Shown: one piece after another, positions 58,301 to 64,000 of the stretch
Layout: each line of letters opens with the position of its first letter
How positions within the stretch are numbered: the first letter of the stretch is position 1
Origin: Bacteroidota bacterium
GTDB lineage: Bacteria > Bacteroidota > Bacteroidia > Bacteroidales > F082
Direction: 5' to 3'
Length of the DNA: 64,000 bases
Assembly (NCBI GenBank): GCA_014382445.1
Contig: JACNJS010000039.1
Location: 90,083-154,082, forward strand
Notes under the pieces: generated by a model
Seen by the model: the letters and a program-made list of their open reading frames with translations, nothing else
The model's database searches: none
Told to the model about the DNA's origin: nothing
Made by a program: the position numbers and the translations under genes

Positions 58301-58376
58301 AACATCTGCTATTTCACTAAAGCATTATACTGATGAAGAGTTACTGACCCAGATTGATGCTGTAATTGGTGTTTAA
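55314..58376 (+). CDS. bamE: BamE, HdrA-like flavoprotein
   Basis: This 1020-residue protein is a large HdrA relative. The first FAD domain starts at about 18 (VIVVGGGISGIQAALDLA) and contains HdrA-type cysteines in NDCSMCIESPKF. Inserted ferredoxin clusters lie at about 117-160 (CTGCTVCTEYCP). A second FAD domain begins near 601 (ALVVGGGLSGMTSALS), and a C-terminal 2x[4Fe-4S] ferredoxin lies at about 950-1005 (CVSCGACISVC). HdrA is the flavin-bifurcation site in heterodisulfide reductases. BamE is taken to have the same role, coupling ferredoxin, NADH and the ring reductase. The double-flavin length agrees with known BamE. Confidence 0.92.
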   Translation: MKEESTTDISENKNLGDVIVVGGGISGIQAALDLATTGYKVYLVDKSPTIGGKMAQLDKTFPTNDCSMCIESPKFIECDRHPNIEIITYTEVVNVEGEAGDFTVTLNKKPRYIIEDKCTGCTVCTEYCPIPIPDPFNQELSTSKAIHIYFSQAVPLVPYIDESCSFLEDGKCNICVGVCKNNAIDLHQKPEKRVVKVGAIVLSPGYDVFHPEVRGDYGYGKYKNVVTSLDFERLLCATGPHVGEILRPSDHKHPKKIAWIHCVGSRQSTEGGHSYCSSVCCTYIQKQVILSKDHNADMEAMIFHNDIRSYGKDFERFYQRAENLPGVKFIRSYVSIGKEIPESKNVTIRYATTEEGVKEEEFDLVVLGVGLIPPANVENLADIFGIELNAHQFCNTDAISPIVTSRPGIFISGAFAGPLDIPESVVGGSGANALVSELLNSRRGQLSKERIYPEERDVSEEELKIGVFACHCGANIGRVVDIPGLVDYSRTLDNVVHAEEGLFICSTDAAQQIANTIRDKGLNRVVVAACTPKTHEPLFRDTLREGGLNQYFFDMANIREHCSWVHSKQKEEASQKAKDIVRMSVARSAYLEPLLEFDLPVNKAALVVGGGLSGMTSALSIASQGFEVHLLEKEANLGGMALRIPTTLEGLDVQEFLRNLIRKVYQHPLIYVSHSATITDVSGYVGNFVTTVISEGRTKKIMHGAAILATGAVEYKPTEYLYGTTDRVMTSIELGEQLALHDSKLTDAKSLVMIQCVGCRQEDRNYCSRVCCTHSIKNALKLKEINPKLDIYILFRDIRTYGYSEDYYREAADKDIKFIRYEPENKPVVEAINDGNSEILSVCISDPILGKELVIEADIVSLAAAVISSEGTYEASRLFKVPVNQDGFFQEAHVKLRPVDFSAEGVYLCGTAHYPKHISEAISQAYGAAGRAVALLSQDTVTASGSVCEVEENLCVSCGACISVCTYGAITFNETNKAVVNSVLCKGDGLCNVVCPTSAISLKHYTDEELLTQIDAVIGV

Positions 58377-58429
58377 AACTCAAGCCCCAAGCCCTAAAAT
58401 CCAAAATCAAAGGAAGATAAGAATAGCTA

Positions 58430-59438
58430 GTGGGTAAGAAAAAAGATATTTGTGAAAGATTGCTAAAATTCGCTGTTGATGTGATTTTATATTTACGTTA
58501 GCGGTAATGCTTTGACTACAGTTCAGAAAACAAGTTCATAAAAATAAAATGAAAAAAGCAACATTGCTATTTATATTATCTGGACTAACTCTAATTGTTC
58601 TATCTCAAGAAAACTATGTTACAAAATCAACAGGTGGAATAGAAACTGGTTTTTTAGGAGTTTGGTTATATGATGAAATAAGACTTACAAATGTAGTAGC
58701 TTTAAGAGGTGAAATTGGACTGTCATCACGAATTTGGAATGACAAGGTTGTCACAGCAGTAAATTCTGGTTATTATGTTGCTCTCGTACTTACCCTTGAA
58801 CCAAGGTTTTATTATGATTTAAAGAGCAGATACTCTAAGTCTAAAAACATATCAGGGAACAGTGGAAATTTCGTTAGTATTAATATTAGATATCATCCTG
58901 ATTGGTTTATTATTTCAAATGATGACAACCCTAACAATGTGAATCAACTAGCATTAATTCCCACGTGGGGTATTAAACGTAATATTGGTAAACACCTCAC
59001 TTATGAAGTAGGTTGTGGGATAGGATATGAAATTTATTTTACAAAAAAAGTTGGATATCGTAAGAATATAGATGGAGTTGCTTTTAATTATCATTTACGA
59101 ATTGGATACAGATTTTGAACAAATTAATACCGTTGCACAACAACGGCGCATCGCAGTACCGCAATGTAAAAAACACAATACAAACAATGGACATAAAACA
59201 ACAACTTATTAAATCATCAACATCCGGTGGTGCAAATTATGAGGAATAACAGGGCTCTCGTACAAGCCATGATGCCAAAACCAAAATCGGAATCTCACTA
59301 AAAGAAATGCGTGAATCAAATTATTTTCTACAAATATTTAATCCATTGCAACTTGGTAATGTGAAAAGCAGCGAATATTTGCTTAAGGAATCCTCAGAAC
59401 TAAAATTGATTCATGCTTCCATAATAAATAAACTTTAA
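58430..59438 (+). pseudogene. Four-helix-bundle protein gene interrupted by an outer-membrane-protein gene
   Basis: The front part (58430-58486) reads MGKKKDICERLLKFAVDVI. The rest resumes at about 59202 as QLIKSSTSGGANYEE, a stop, then GISLKEMRESNYFLQIF and ELKLIHASIINKL. This is the S23/IVS-type four-helix-bundle family. Between them lies about 0.7 kb carrying the barrel gene at 58549-59118. Imperfect inverted ends flank the inserted part: GTTAGCGGTAATGC near 58496, and the complement of CATTGCGGTACTGCG near 59150. The gene is therefore dead and marks an insertion site. Confidence 0.72.
58549..59118 (+). CDS. Small outer-membrane beta-barrel protein inserted in the bam operon
   Basis: This 189-residue protein has a signal peptide (about 1-20, ILSGLTLIVLSQ). 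Alternating amphipathic strands follow (VVALRGEIGLSSRIW, YVALVLTLEPRFYYDL, LTYEVGCGIGYEIYF), with the C-terminal aromatic end LRIGYRF, as in outer-membrane barrels. No specific function is recognised. It separates bamE from bamF and is not part of known Bam systems. The inverted flanks suggest it arrived as a mobile cassette. Confidence 0.65.
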   Translation: MKKATLLFILSGLTLIVLSQENYVTKSTGGIETGFLGVWLYDEIRLTNVVALRGEIGLSSRIWNDKVVTAVNSGYYVALVLTLEPRFYYDLKSRYSKSKNISGNSGNFVSINIRYHPDWFIISNDDNPNNVNQLALIPTWGIKRNIGKHLTYEVGCGIGYEIYFTKKVGYRKNIDGVAFNYHLRIGYRF

Positions 59439-59476
59439 AAATCACAACCTTAAACCTTGGAATTTAAAATAAAACA
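59119..59476. other. 358-bp gap: structured insertion end and gene relic
   Basis: Positions 59131-59165 fold strongly: CCGTTG pairs with CAACGG, followed by GCGCATCGCAGTACCGCAAT. This resembles the folded recombination sites of integron cassettes, but a full core site is not clear. The rest is the 3' half of the broken four-helix-bundle gene, ending at 59438. Confidence 0.5.
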
Positions 59477-60244
59477 ATGAGCACAGTACATAATTTTCAA
59501 CCAAAAATAATTGGAATTATTTGTAACTGGTGTTGTTACGGTGGTGCCGACTTGTGTGGCGTTTCGCGCTTTCAATACCCACCTCATATCAGGCTTATCA
59601 GAGTGATGTGTTCGGCCAGGGTTGATATGTTACATATTCTTCGGGCATTAACAAATGGACAAGACGGAATTTTTATCGGAGGTTGCCATCTTTGTGATTG
59701 TCATTATGTAACAAATGGAAATTTTAACGCATATAGTATGGTTCAGGTCTTCCGAAAAATATTGAAACATATCGGTATTTATCCTGAACGTTTAAGAATA
59801 GAGTGGGTTTCAGCCGGTGAAGGAATCCGCTTTGCAAACTTTATGAATGAATATAGTTCTGAACTTATTAAGATGGGGCCAATAGGAAAAGCCGAAGGTA
59901 TGGACAAAGCAACTTTGGCATTTAAACTGGAAGCAGTAAAAAATATCATTCCTTATGTTAAGCTTGTAATTACTCAAAGGCTTCATGTATCTGAAAGAAC
60001 TGAAGATGCCTATCATAAGTTTTTTAGTAGTGACGAATTTGAAAGATTATTTAATAAATTAATTTTAGATAAATTGGTAAAAAGCCAAATCACATTGCTT
60101 TTACAGAAAAAAAACCTCTCAACTAGTGAAATTGCGACTACTTTAGGACTAAGCCCCTCAGAAGTAGCTAAACATATGAATGATTCATCAAAACAAGGAC
60201 TAGTTAGATTTGATGTAAAAAGCAAAAATTATGCAATTGCTTGA
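59477..60244 (+). CDS. bamF: BamF, MvhD-like subunit with a C-terminal winged helix
   Basis: This 255-residue protein has an N-terminal domain (1-140) of the MvhD family (methyl-viologen-reducing hydrogenase delta subunit), which links HdrA to an electron input. Cysteines are 16, 19, 20, 27, 45, 70, 73 and 75 (CNWCCYGGADLCG; GGCHLCDCHY). BamF of some Deltaproteobacteria is a selenoprotein. No in-frame TGA occurs here, so this is an all-cysteine form. The last 110 residues add a helical linker and a winged helix (LSTSEIATTLGLSPSEVAKH). This tail could be structural or regulatory. Confidence 0.88.
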   Translation: MSTVHNFQPKIIGIICNWCCYGGADLCGVSRFQYPPHIRLIRVMCSARVDMLHILRALTNGQDGIFIGGCHLCDCHYVTNGNFNAYSMVQVFRKILKHIGIYPERLRIEWVSAGEGIRFANFMNEYSSELIKMGPIGKAEGMDKATLAFKLEAVKNIIPYVKLVITQRLHVSERTEDAYHKFFSSDEFERLFNKLILDKLVKSQITLLLQKKNLSTSEIATTLGLSPSEVAKHMNDSSKQGLVRFDVKSKNYAIA

Positions 60245-60340
60245 AGTCACAAACCCTAACCCCAAAGCATCAATATCCAAGTTTTGATTACAAGTCCTCT
60301 TGGAATTTGTATTTTGGAATTTGGGACTTGGAATTTATAT
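60244..60340. repeat. TTGGAATTTGG-type repeat between bamF and bamG
   Basis: CTTGGAATTTGTATTTTGGA (from about 60299) is followed by ATTTGGGACTTGGAATTT. The left part has weak complementary CCAAG and ACCCCAAAG stretches. The element belongs to the same class as those before bamD and bamE. Confidence 0.6.
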
Positions 60341-60350
60341 ATAGAAGAAT

Positions 60351-60803
60351 ATGAATAACGAACGAATCGATCAAATAATAGATAAACATAATGGCGAAGC
60401 CAGCTCCCTTATTCAAGTATTACTTGAAATTCAGAGTGACTTTCATTGGCTACCTAAGGAGGCGTTAAAAAGGGTGAGTGAAAAATTACAAGTTCCTCTA
60501 AGCCGGACAATGCATATCGCCAGCTTTTATAAAGCCTTCAGTTTAGTGCCTAAAGGACGTCATGAGGTTCATATTTGTATGGGTACTGCCTGTCATGTTC
60601 GTGGTGCAAAGCGTATACTCGAAACAGTAGAAGATCTGACAGGGATAAAACCTGGCGAAACTGATCTGGAACAGAAGTTCAGCCTGGAAACTGTAAATTG
60701 TCTGGGATGTTGTGCTTTGGGACCGGTGATGGAAATAGAAGGAAAAATCTATGGTAAAATATCAACAAGTGTAACAGCAGACGTGTTAAAACGATATGAA
60801 TAA
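60351..60803 (+). CDS. bamG: BamG, NuoE-like [2Fe-2S] subunit
   Basis: This 150-residue thioredoxin-fold ferredoxin is of the NuoE type. The [2Fe-2S] ligands are Cys76, Cys81, Cys117 and Cys121 (CMGTAC; CLGCC). The N-terminal helical domain (LIQVLLEIQSDFHWLP) is standard for the family. It pairs with BamH to oxidise or reduce NAD in the bifurcating complex. It is slightly shorter than complex I NuoE. Confidence 0.92.
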   Translation: MNNERIDQIIDKHNGEASSLIQVLLEIQSDFHWLPKEALKRVSEKLQVPLSRTMHIASFYKAFSLVPKGRHEVHICMGTACHVRGAKRILETVEDLTGIKPGETDLEQKFSLETVNCLGCCALGPVMEIEGKIYGKISTSVTADVLKRYE

Positions 60804-60930
60804 GAATTGGATGAAGATGCCAAGTCTCAAGGCTCAAATTCAAAATTCAATGAAAAGCTTAAGAAAATAGTAGAAAATCACTTAGACAATAAGCACACTG
60901 ATATACACTAAAAAGTAAATAGAGAAAATT

Positions 60931-62850
60931 ATGATGCGGTTAAATTCGCCTGAAGAATTAGAGAAATTCAGACAAGAAATATTGTCCAAAAGAGACCCAA
61001 ATAAACCATGTATTTCAATATGTGCGGGCGCTGGTTGTATTGCCTCCGGTGCAAGTGAAGTCATAGCTGCATTTAAATCAGAGATTGAAAAACATACTTT
61101 GAAGGCTGATGTTGATATAAAAGGAACCGGATGTCCTGGATTTTGCGAGAGAGGACCTGTAGTGGTTATTTATCCCGAGGAGATATGTTATCTTCAGGTA
61201 ACACCAAACGATGTTCCAGAGATTGTATCTCAAACGATAAAGGAAAAGAAAGTTGTTGACCGTCTTCTTTATGTTGACGAATCTACTGGTGAAAAAGCAA
61301 TCCATGAATATGATATACCCTTTTATAAGAATCAGGAAAGAAACGTAATCTGCAATAATATAAAAATTGATTCTAAGAGTATCGACGACTATTTGGCGAT
61401 AGGTGGTTATTCTGCATTGAACAAAGTTCTTTCACGGATGACCGGTGAGGAAGTATTGGAGGAAGTCAAAAAATCAGGACTGAGAGGAAGAGGTGGTGCT
61501 GGTTTTCCTACTGGAAAAAAGTGGGAAGGATCACGCAATGACCCTGAAAAAATAAAATATGTGATCGTAAACGCCGACGAGGGCGACCCAGGGGCATTTA
61601 TGGACAGAGCACTCCTTGAAGGAAATCCGCATTCCATTCTTGAAGGATTGATTATCGGAGGCTATGCTATAGGCTCCCACGAGGGTTATATTTATGTTCG
61701 GCAAGAATACCCTCTGGCAGTAGTGAATATCAATCTCGCAATAAGGCAGGCTGAGGAGTATGGACTACTTGGGAAAAATATCCTTGGCTCCGGCTTTGAC
61801 TTCATTGTTAAGGTGCACCAGGGAGCCGGCGCTTTCGTCTGTGGTGAATCAACTGCCCTAATGACTGCACTGGAAGGCAGGGTAGGAGAGCCACGACCGA
61901 AGTATGTTCGTTCCAACATCAAGGGCCTTTGGAATAAACCGACCGTGTTGAATAATGTTGAAACATGGGCGAATATTCCAATTATAATAAATAAAGGTGC
62001 TGACTGGTTTACTCAAATTGGAACAGATGGAAGTAAGGGTACAAAGATATTTTCCCTGGTTGGTAAGATAACCAATACCGGCCTTGTGGAAATACCCATG
62101 GGCATAACCCTGAAAGATATTATATACAAGATTGGTGGTGGTATCCCCGGAGGCAAGAAGTTCAAAGCAGTACAGACCGGGGGACCGTCAGGAGGATGTA
62201 TCCCCGAGGATGGGTTAGATTTGGAAGTTGGCTTTGATGAACTCACCAAAGCCGGCTCAATGATGGGGTCTGGCGGGATGATAGTAATGGACGAAGATAC
62301 CTGTATGGTTGATGTTGCCAGGTACTTCATTAACTTCCTCACCGACGAATCCTGTGGCAAATGTCTCCCATGCCGTGAAGGCCTGAGGCAGATGGATAAG
62401 ATCCTTACCAATATCACGGAGGGAAAAGGAAAAGAGGGCGATATTGAGCTTCTAGAAGTACTATCAGAAACAGCCATTGAAGCCTCCCTTTGTGCCTTGG
62501 GTAAAAGTGCCCCGAACCCGCTTTTAAGCACATTACGCTATTTCAGAAATGAATATAAGGCACACATAGTTGAGAAGAAATGCACAGCTTTGTCGTGTAA
62601 GGAACTGATTTCGTATTATATTGATCCGGATAAGTGTACTGCCTGTATGATATGCCTTAAAAATTGCCCTGATGAAGCGATCGACGGTGGCAAGAAAAAG
62701 ATCCATATAATTGATCAGGACAAATGCACAAATTGCGGAACTTGCTTTGAAGTTTGCCCGCCTAAATTTGGTGCAGTGAAGAAGATTTCCGGAGAGCCGG
62801 TTCCTTCGCCTGTTCCTGAAGAAGAAAGAATGATAGTTAAAATAGGATAA
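60931..62850 (+). CDS. bamH: BamH, NuoF-like NADH-binding subunit
   Basis: This 639-residue protein has an N-terminal thioredoxin-like [2Fe-2S] domain (about 20-110, with CAGAGC and GCPGFC). The NuoF core carries the NADH/FMN motif GLRGRGGAGFPTG (183-195) and NADEGDPGAFMDR. An SLBB domain follows, then the cluster motif ESCGKCLPCREG. The C-terminus adds two [4Fe-4S] motifs (CTACMICLKNC; CTNCGTCFEVC). This is the layout of bifurcating hydrogenase and formate dehydrogenase beta subunits. In Bam it forms the NADH-linked site. Confidence 0.94.
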   Translation: MMRLNSPEELEKFRQEILSKRDPNKPCISICAGAGCIASGASEVIAAFKSEIEKHTLKADVDIKGTGCPGFCERGPVVVIYPEEICYLQVTPNDVPEIVSQTIKEKKVVDRLLYVDESTGEKAIHEYDIPFYKNQERNVICNNIKIDSKSIDDYLAIGGYSALNKVLSRMTGEEVLEEVKKSGLRGRGGAGFPTGKKWEGSRNDPEKIKYVIVNADEGDPGAFMDRALLEGNPHSILEGLIIGGYAIGSHEGYIYVRQEYPLAVVNINLAIRQAEEYGLLGKNILGSGFDFIVKVHQGAGAFVCGESTALMTALEGRVGEPRPKYVRSNIKGLWNKPTVLNNVETWANIPIIINKGADWFTQIGTDGSKGTKIFSLVGKITNTGLVEIPMGITLKDIIYKIGGGIPGGKKFKAVQTGGPSGGCIPEDGLDLEVGFDELTKAGSMMGSGGMIVMDEDTCMVDVARYFINFLTDESCGKCLPCREGLRQMDKILTNITEGKGKEGDIELLEVLSETAIEASLCALGKSAPNPLLSTLRYFRNEYKAHIVEKKCTALSCKELISYYIDPDKCTACMICLKNCPDEAIDGGKKKIHIIDQDKCTNCGTCFEVCPPKFGAVKKISGEPVPSPVPEEERMIVKIG

Positions 62851-62980
62851 TGTTAAATTACAAATTCAAAATCTCAAATTTAAAGTCCCAAATTCCAAGT
62901 GGAGGTGGCTTTCATCACATAGTGCTTGATAGTTGTGTTTTTGGAGTTGAGACTTTTAAATTAGAAAAAATGCAAAAACA

Positions 62981-63595
62981 ATGAATGAGATACTAATGCA
63001 GATTGATGGTAGAGAAGTTAAAGCAAAGGAAGGGATGACTGTCCTGGAGGCTGCCCAAAGTATAGGGATATCCATACCAACACTCTGTTACCACGAAAAA
63101 TTGGTACCATTTGGCGGTTGCCGACTTTGCCTTGTAGAAGTAGAATCGGGTGGCTGGACAAAACTCGTTGTTTCTTGTGTATATGCTAGTGAAGAAAATT
63201 TGGTAGTAAGAACCAGAACAGAGAAGATAGACAGAATTCGCAGTACCCTCCTCGAACTACAGCTGGCTCATGCCCCGAATTCACCACAATTGCAGGATTT
63301 GGCCAAAGAATATGGTGCTGATAAAGATCGTTTTGAAAAAGAAGCCTCATTTTGCATTAATTGCGGACTGTGCGTTAGATACTGTGCAGAGGTTAAGAAT
63401 TTGAATGCTATTGGATTTGTTGACAGGGGAATAAATAAAGAGATAAGTTTTATCCCTGAGATTGCCGCTAAAGAATGTTGGAGTTGTAAAGAATGTTTTC
63501 CATTATGCCCTACTTCTTATATTCAGGCTGCTTATGTACTAACCGAAGCTCTTTCATTTCCAAGAGCGACTACTGAAACATTGTTAGACGAATAA
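62981..63595 (+). CDS. bamI: BamI, NuoG-like iron-sulfur subunit
   Basis: This 204-residue protein corresponds to the N-terminal part of NuoG. It has a [2Fe-2S] ferredoxin domain with Cys36, 47, 50 and 66. The His/Cys site for the next NuoG cluster is not conserved; only HAPNSPQ remains. Two [4Fe-4S] motifs follow, CINCGLCVRYC and CWSCKECFPLC. It closes the bam gene set. After the stop there is no further gene in the window. Confidence 0.9.
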   Translation: MNEILMQIDGREVKAKEGMTVLEAAQSIGISIPTLCYHEKLVPFGGCRLCLVEVESGGWTKLVVSCVYASEENLVVRTRTEKIDRIRSTLLELQLAHAPNSPQLQDLAKEYGADKDRFEKEASFCINCGLCVRYCAEVKNLNAIGFVDRGINKEISFIPEIAAKECWSCKECFPLCPTSYIQAAYVLTEALSFPRATTETLLDE

Positions 63596-63660
63596 GCTAT
63601 GATTTTATTTAAATCAGTGCAAGGCTTACAATAGTAACAATAGAGTTACTATAAACAATT

Positions 63661-63758
63661 TTACCGCAATGAACGCCAAGTTTTACGCAAAGAACGCTAT
63701 GTTGTTGAAAATGTTTTCTTTGCGAACTTTGCGGTTTACATGGCGAACTTTACGGTTG
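63661..63758. repeat. Imperfect inverted repeat with ACCGCAAAG-type arms
   Basis: The left arm (about 63661-63698, ACCGCAATGAACGCCAAG on) and the right arm (about 63719-63758, CTTTGCGAACTTTGCGGTTT on) are mutually complementary with mismatches over about 37 bases. Such elements are dispersed in many environmental bacterial genomes. Confidence 0.7.
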
Positions 63759-63948
63759 AATAATTTATATTACTCACATTGAGTACAATACAATATATTT
63801 TCACATACAGGGTAGTTACCTATTGTTTTTGTTGACAACGATTAGTACTAAACAGGAATTCAATCAAATAATTTGAAAAACAGATAATCAAAAGAAAAAT
63901 AGACATATAGAAATACTACTTCAAAAAATAACGTTTTTTAATTACAGA

Positions 63949-63985
63949 AGCCGTCTCAAAACATAAATTGAGGCGGTTTTTTTAT
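63949..63985 (+). terminator. Rho-independent terminator downstream of the bam operon
   Basis: AGCCGTCTCAA (63949-63959) pairs, with G-T wobbles, with TTGAGGCGGTT (63968-63978) across an eight-base loop. It is followed by a T-rich run. It is the first terminator-like structure seen after bamI. Confidence 0.6.
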
Positions 63986-64000
63986 TTTAGATTTTCACTC

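Larger units (their letters stand above)
63596..64000. other. 405-bp end region: long hairpin repeat and terminator, no gene
   Basis: No coding frame is recognised. It contains an imperfect inverted repeat (63661-63758) and a terminator-like stem followed by a T-run near 63949-63985. The stretch between them is AT-rich and unremarkable. Confidence 0.7.

Noticed and set aside
55314..58376. Considered a heterodisulfide reductase (methanogen or sulfate-reducer Hdr) system.
   Set aside because: The surrounding order BamB-C and NuoE/F/G-like genes matches Bam, not an Hdr-Mvh or Qmo cluster.
59477..60244. Search for a selenocysteine codon in bamF.
   Set aside because: The frame is open with no in-frame TGA; cysteine occupies the candidate positions.
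60351..63595. Considered a NAD-dependent bifurcating hydrogenase or formate dehydrogenase.
   Set aside because: No catalytic H-cluster or Mo-formate subunit is present; the NuoE/F/G-like proteins stand directly after BamB-F.

Overview
The window looks like a chromosomal segment from an anaerobic member of the Bacteroidota (Bacteroidales-like). The evidence is AT-rich DNA, mostly without Shine-Dalgarno sites, with two promoters of the Bacteroidota type (TTTG / TAnnTTTG), a SusC/OprC-style TonB receptor with a carboxypeptidase-like N-terminal domain, a fused CcsBA cytochrome c synthase, DUF2027-Smr and DUF4294 proteins, and intergenic palindromes rich in TTGGAATTTGG units. No taxonomic search could be run, so this is inference.

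Positions 1-29520 hold ordinary chromosomal content. In order: the start of a copper-type TonB receptor; a DUF2027-Smr protein; ccsBA; a DUF4294 protein; the quality-control set tig-clpP-clpX; tRNA-Leu; an acyltransferase with a BASS transporter; parE; a CPA2 antiporter; a broken TtcA-like gene; a cyclic-2,3-diphosphoglycerate-synthetase-like GTPase; a tandem pair of unknown membrane proteins with a winged-helix protein; a thioesterase; an FkbM methyltransferase; a secreted nitrilase-family enzyme; a broken esterase; a C69 peptidase; and a secreted Pcm methyltransferase overlapping a membrane spermidine-synthase-like protein.

Positions 29828-63595 form a plus-strand island of about 34 kb that reads as an anaerobic aromatic degradation pathway. 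It contains an MFS transporter, a glutaryl-CoA dehydrogenase, a tungsten/molybdenum aldehyde oxidoreductase, mobA, a PadBCD-like cytoplasmic molybdoenzyme with iron-sulfur and NrfD subunits, an ADP-forming acyl-CoA synthetase, a two-gene xanthine-dehydrogenase-family enzyme resembling 4-hydroxybenzoyl-CoA reductase, a two-gene 2-oxoacid:ferredoxin oxidoreductase, an SDR, a thiolase, and the complete gene set bamB-C-D-E-F-G-H-I of class II (ATP-independent, tungsten) benzoyl-CoA reductase in canonical order. BamB keeps Glu251, His260 and Cys322 at exactly the positions reported for the Geobacter metallireducens enzyme.

The proposed flow is as follows. Phenylalanine- or tyrosine-derived aldehyde is oxidised to (hydroxy)phenylacetate, activated to the CoA thioester, alpha-oxidised by PadBCD to the phenylglyoxylate level, and oxidatively decarboxylated to (hydroxy)benzoyl-CoA with ferredoxin reduction. 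The hydroxyl group is removed by the HCR-like enzyme, and the ring is then reduced by Bam using low-potential electrons. SDR, thiolase and glutaryl-CoA dehydrogenase fit the later beta-oxidation steps. The hydratase, dehydrogenase and ring-opening hydrolase (Dch, Had, Oah/BamA) are not in the window.

The bam genes are spread apart by palindromic repeats, two relics of a four-helix-bundle gene, and an outer-membrane-protein gene that has landed inside one of those relics. This is unlike the compact clusters of the Deltaproteobacteria.
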